Part shown: piece after piece, positions 42,056 through 43,202 of the stretch
Numbering within the stretch: the stretch's first letter is position 1
Layout: every line of letters starts with the position of its first letter
Source of the DNA: Candidatus Bathyarchaeota archaeon
Lineage (GTDB): Archaea; Thermoproteota; CALKCG01; B24; JAGTQN01
Direction: 5' to 3'
DNA length: 43,202 bases
Assembly (NCBI GenBank): GCA_018396395.1
Contig: JAGTQN010000003.1
Span: 1 to 43,202, forward strand
Program-made: the position numbers and the translations under genes
The notes under the pieces: model-generated
Database searches by the model: none
Seen by the model: only the letters and a program-made list of their open reading frames with translations
Told to the model about the DNA's origin: nothing

Positions 42056-42267
42056 GCAGAAGATTCCAGAGAGCTTCTTTTTGGAGCCAGATTCTTTTGT
42101 AGCGGGTAATGGATATTATTTAGTTAGGTTATCCTTAGCGCTGAAAGGACGATTTAATCATTTAAGCCTGGGACCATCGATCTGTACATGATCGGTTATA
42201 GTAGTTCGGTCGAATTTCAAACTGAATGGCGGAAAGTCTAAATTAGTAGAAGGGAAGAATCCATGGT

Positions 42268-42747
42268 ATGCGGAAGTGTCCAAGCTGTGGCAGCGATGTA
42301 AATCCTGAGGATCGATTTTGCTGGATGTGCGGTACAAAAATATTGGAAGAGCCATCTGGAGCCCTCCTGGCCCAGGAAGATGTCAAACAAGTCCTTTTCC
42401 GAAGGCTTGATGCCCTTGCAAAAAAGGATGAGAAAGCCCTTCTGGATTCCTTCGACCGTAAGTTGTATACAAGGTTCGATGACTGGCCTCCTCCAAATCG
42501 CCAGGAATCGGAGGAAGCTTTGAAGAATGAGGTGGGAGGCATGAGGGCGCTCGGTAACTATGCCTATGAAGTCAAGGATCTAAAGGTTCAGGTCCTTGGC
42601 GATGTTGCCTTGGCCACATTCCATCTTCACTATCGGGGAAGGATGAGGGAGAGATCTTTCGATATACAGAGCCGAGTTACCACAATACTTAGGAGGGAGG
42701 GTTCAACGTGGAAGATCATCCATGAGCACTATTCCCGTTTTTCCTAA
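42268..42747 (+). CDS. Zinc-ribbon plus SnoaL/NTF2-like domain protein
   Basis: 159 residues. An N-terminal zinc ribbon CPSCGSDVNPEDRFCWMCG is followed by a helix-plus-sheet domain (DVKQVLFRRLDALAKKDEKA, YAYEVKDLKVQVLGDVALAT, FHLHYRGRMRERSFDIQSRV, TWKIIHEHYSRF), typical of SnoaL-like/DUF4440 NTF2 folds that often bind small ligands. I know no assigned function. The zinc ribbon alone resembles that of the PqqD-like protein at 7579. An ATG six bases earlier is out of frame. Spacing of 26 bp to the next gene suggests an operon. Confidence 0.72.
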   Translation: MRKCPSCGSDVNPEDRFCWMCGTKILEEPSGALLAQEDVKQVLFRRLDALAKKDEKALLDSFDRKLYTRFDDWPPPNRQESEEALKNEVGGMRALGNYAYEVKDLKVQVLGDVALATFHLHYRGRMRERSFDIQSRVTTILRREGSTWKIIHEHYSRFS

Positions 42748-42772
42748 ATAGTCAAGACATGTAGATACTGTA

Positions 42773-43096
42773 TTGAGGCTACTAATAACAAAGCAGGTGA
42801 GACCTACGGACCAGAGGGCTGTGGATCCCTTTGAGCCTGAGGCCTTTCTTAGAAGCATGAGGAATGTAAGACCAGGTCTAAGAACAAGGAGTAAAATCGT
42901 TAAGATTCTAAGGATCGGAAACTACACGGCTATGCAGATCGCCTCCTTAGGTGGAATGAGTTACCGTTCTGCCCTAAACCATCTCAAAGCTTTAGAGAAG
43001 GAGAAGATCGCTATGAAAACTGGATCGAGACCTTCCAAGTGGTCCCTTACCGGAGCTGGGCAGCAGAGTGTTACAAAATTCTTGGGTAAGGATTGA
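42773..43096 (+). CDS. Winged-helix DNA-binding protein
   Basis: 107 residues from TTG 42773. The segment RTRSKIVKILRIGNYTAMQI, ASLGGMSYRSALNHLKALEK, EKIAMKTGSRPSKWSLTGAG is an archaeal winged helix, ArsR/MarR-like. The first 35 residues are not part of the domain, so a later start (ATG 42859, MRNVRPGLRT) is possible. No effector domain. Probably a local transcription factor; may act on the zinc-ribbon gene upstream. Confidence 0.7.
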   Translation: MRLLITKQVRPTDQRAVDPFEPEAFLRSMRNVRPGLRTRSKIVKILRIGNYTAMQIASLGGMSYRSALNHLKALEKEKIAMKTGSRPSKWSLTGAGQQSVTKFLGKD

Positions 43097-43202
43097 ATAT
43101 GAAACCCTTTCTGAATAGTTGAAAAATGAAAAGCGCCGTTTGCCAGGCGACGGGGAGAGACTGCACCTCCCATTTCCAAGCTCCCTTACGGGAACCCGGA
43201 TT
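43097..43202. other. Window end, unassigned
   Basis: 106 bp with GC-rich inverted stretches (for example CTCCC/GGGAG, CCCGG) that do not match a tRNA or another RNA I can identify. It may be the start of an RNA gene or of a gene cut by the window edge. Confidence 0.3.

Overview
The window is archaeal chromosome. The evidence is a set of archaeal or archaeal/eukaryotic genes: ribosomal proteins uL1, uL10, P1-type L12, eS1, eS24, eS27ae and uS15, the RNase P subunit Rpr2, the KEOPS subunits Kae1 and Pcc1, Nep1, an archaeal threonyl-tRNA synthetase with a D-Tyr deacylase-like editing domain, an ATP-dependent DNA ligase, a RecJ/GAN-type DHH nuclease, an Nre repair protein, GTP-dependent dephospho-CoA kinase and ribose-1,5-bisphosphate isomerase. 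The tRNAs have bulge-helix-bulge introns, one of them with three introns, which is a habit best known from thermophilic TACK-superphylum archaea. The sequence does not let me name the lineage.

Layout. 1-2211 is the 5' part of a large FtsX/MacB-type permease on the minus strand. 2.3-4.5 kb is a graveyard: a TnpB relic, a frameshifted retropepsin-like protease and an IS110-type transposase relic. 4.8-10.0 kb is housekeeping: a PAC2 protein, ribose-1,5-bisphosphate isomerase, a 145-bp MITE-like inverted-repeat element, a PqqD/zinc-ribbon protein and thrS. 10.2-12.0 kb is a second graveyard (SdpI-family membrane protein, second retropepsin relic). 12.2-15.8 kb holds moaE, tRNA-Ser(GCU) with three introns, tRNA-Val(UAC) with one intron, and then the remains of an integrated element: an integrase N-terminal fragment, a Cas4-like nuclease relic, an intact PIN-toxin/UPF0175-antitoxin pair and a decayed IS6-like insertion sequence. 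15.9-22.2 kb is housekeeping (MscS channel, uL1-uL10-L12, Rpr2, ADP-ribosylglycohydrolase, Nep1). 22.6-25.6 kb is a third graveyard: a PadR regulator next to a deletion-fused ABC transporter, and an IS110 relic interrupted by a second IS6-like copy. 26 kb to the end is almost solid housekeeping: CoA and nucleotide metabolism, Kae1, eS24-eS27ae, an Fe-S assembly protein, a membrane-anchored Lon-like protease, DNA ligase, pyrF, and the archaeal block uS15-RecJ/GAN-Pcc1-eS1 followed by Nre and two small regulatory-looking genes.

Functional links. Translation and tRNA modification dominate (ribosomal proteins, ThrRS, Kae1/Pcc1 for t6A, Rpr2 for tRNA 5' processing, Nep1 for rRNA methylation). DNA maintenance is represented by ligase, GAN and Nre. 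Ribose-1,5-bisphosphate isomerase implies the archaeal AMP/RuBisCO (form III) nucleotide salvage route elsewhere in the genome. The accessory islands contain mostly dead genes, with the toxin-antitoxin pair as the clearest intact survivor.

Most unusual observations: a tRNA-Ser(GCU) gene interrupted in the D-arm, the anticodon loop and the T-loop; eS1 (and possibly uL1) lacking any ATG/GTG/TTG start where the family N-terminus begins; two IS6-like copies that still show 8-bp target duplications; a MITE-like 145-bp element; and a tiny ORF directly before a PqqD-like (RiPP-recognition-fold) gene.
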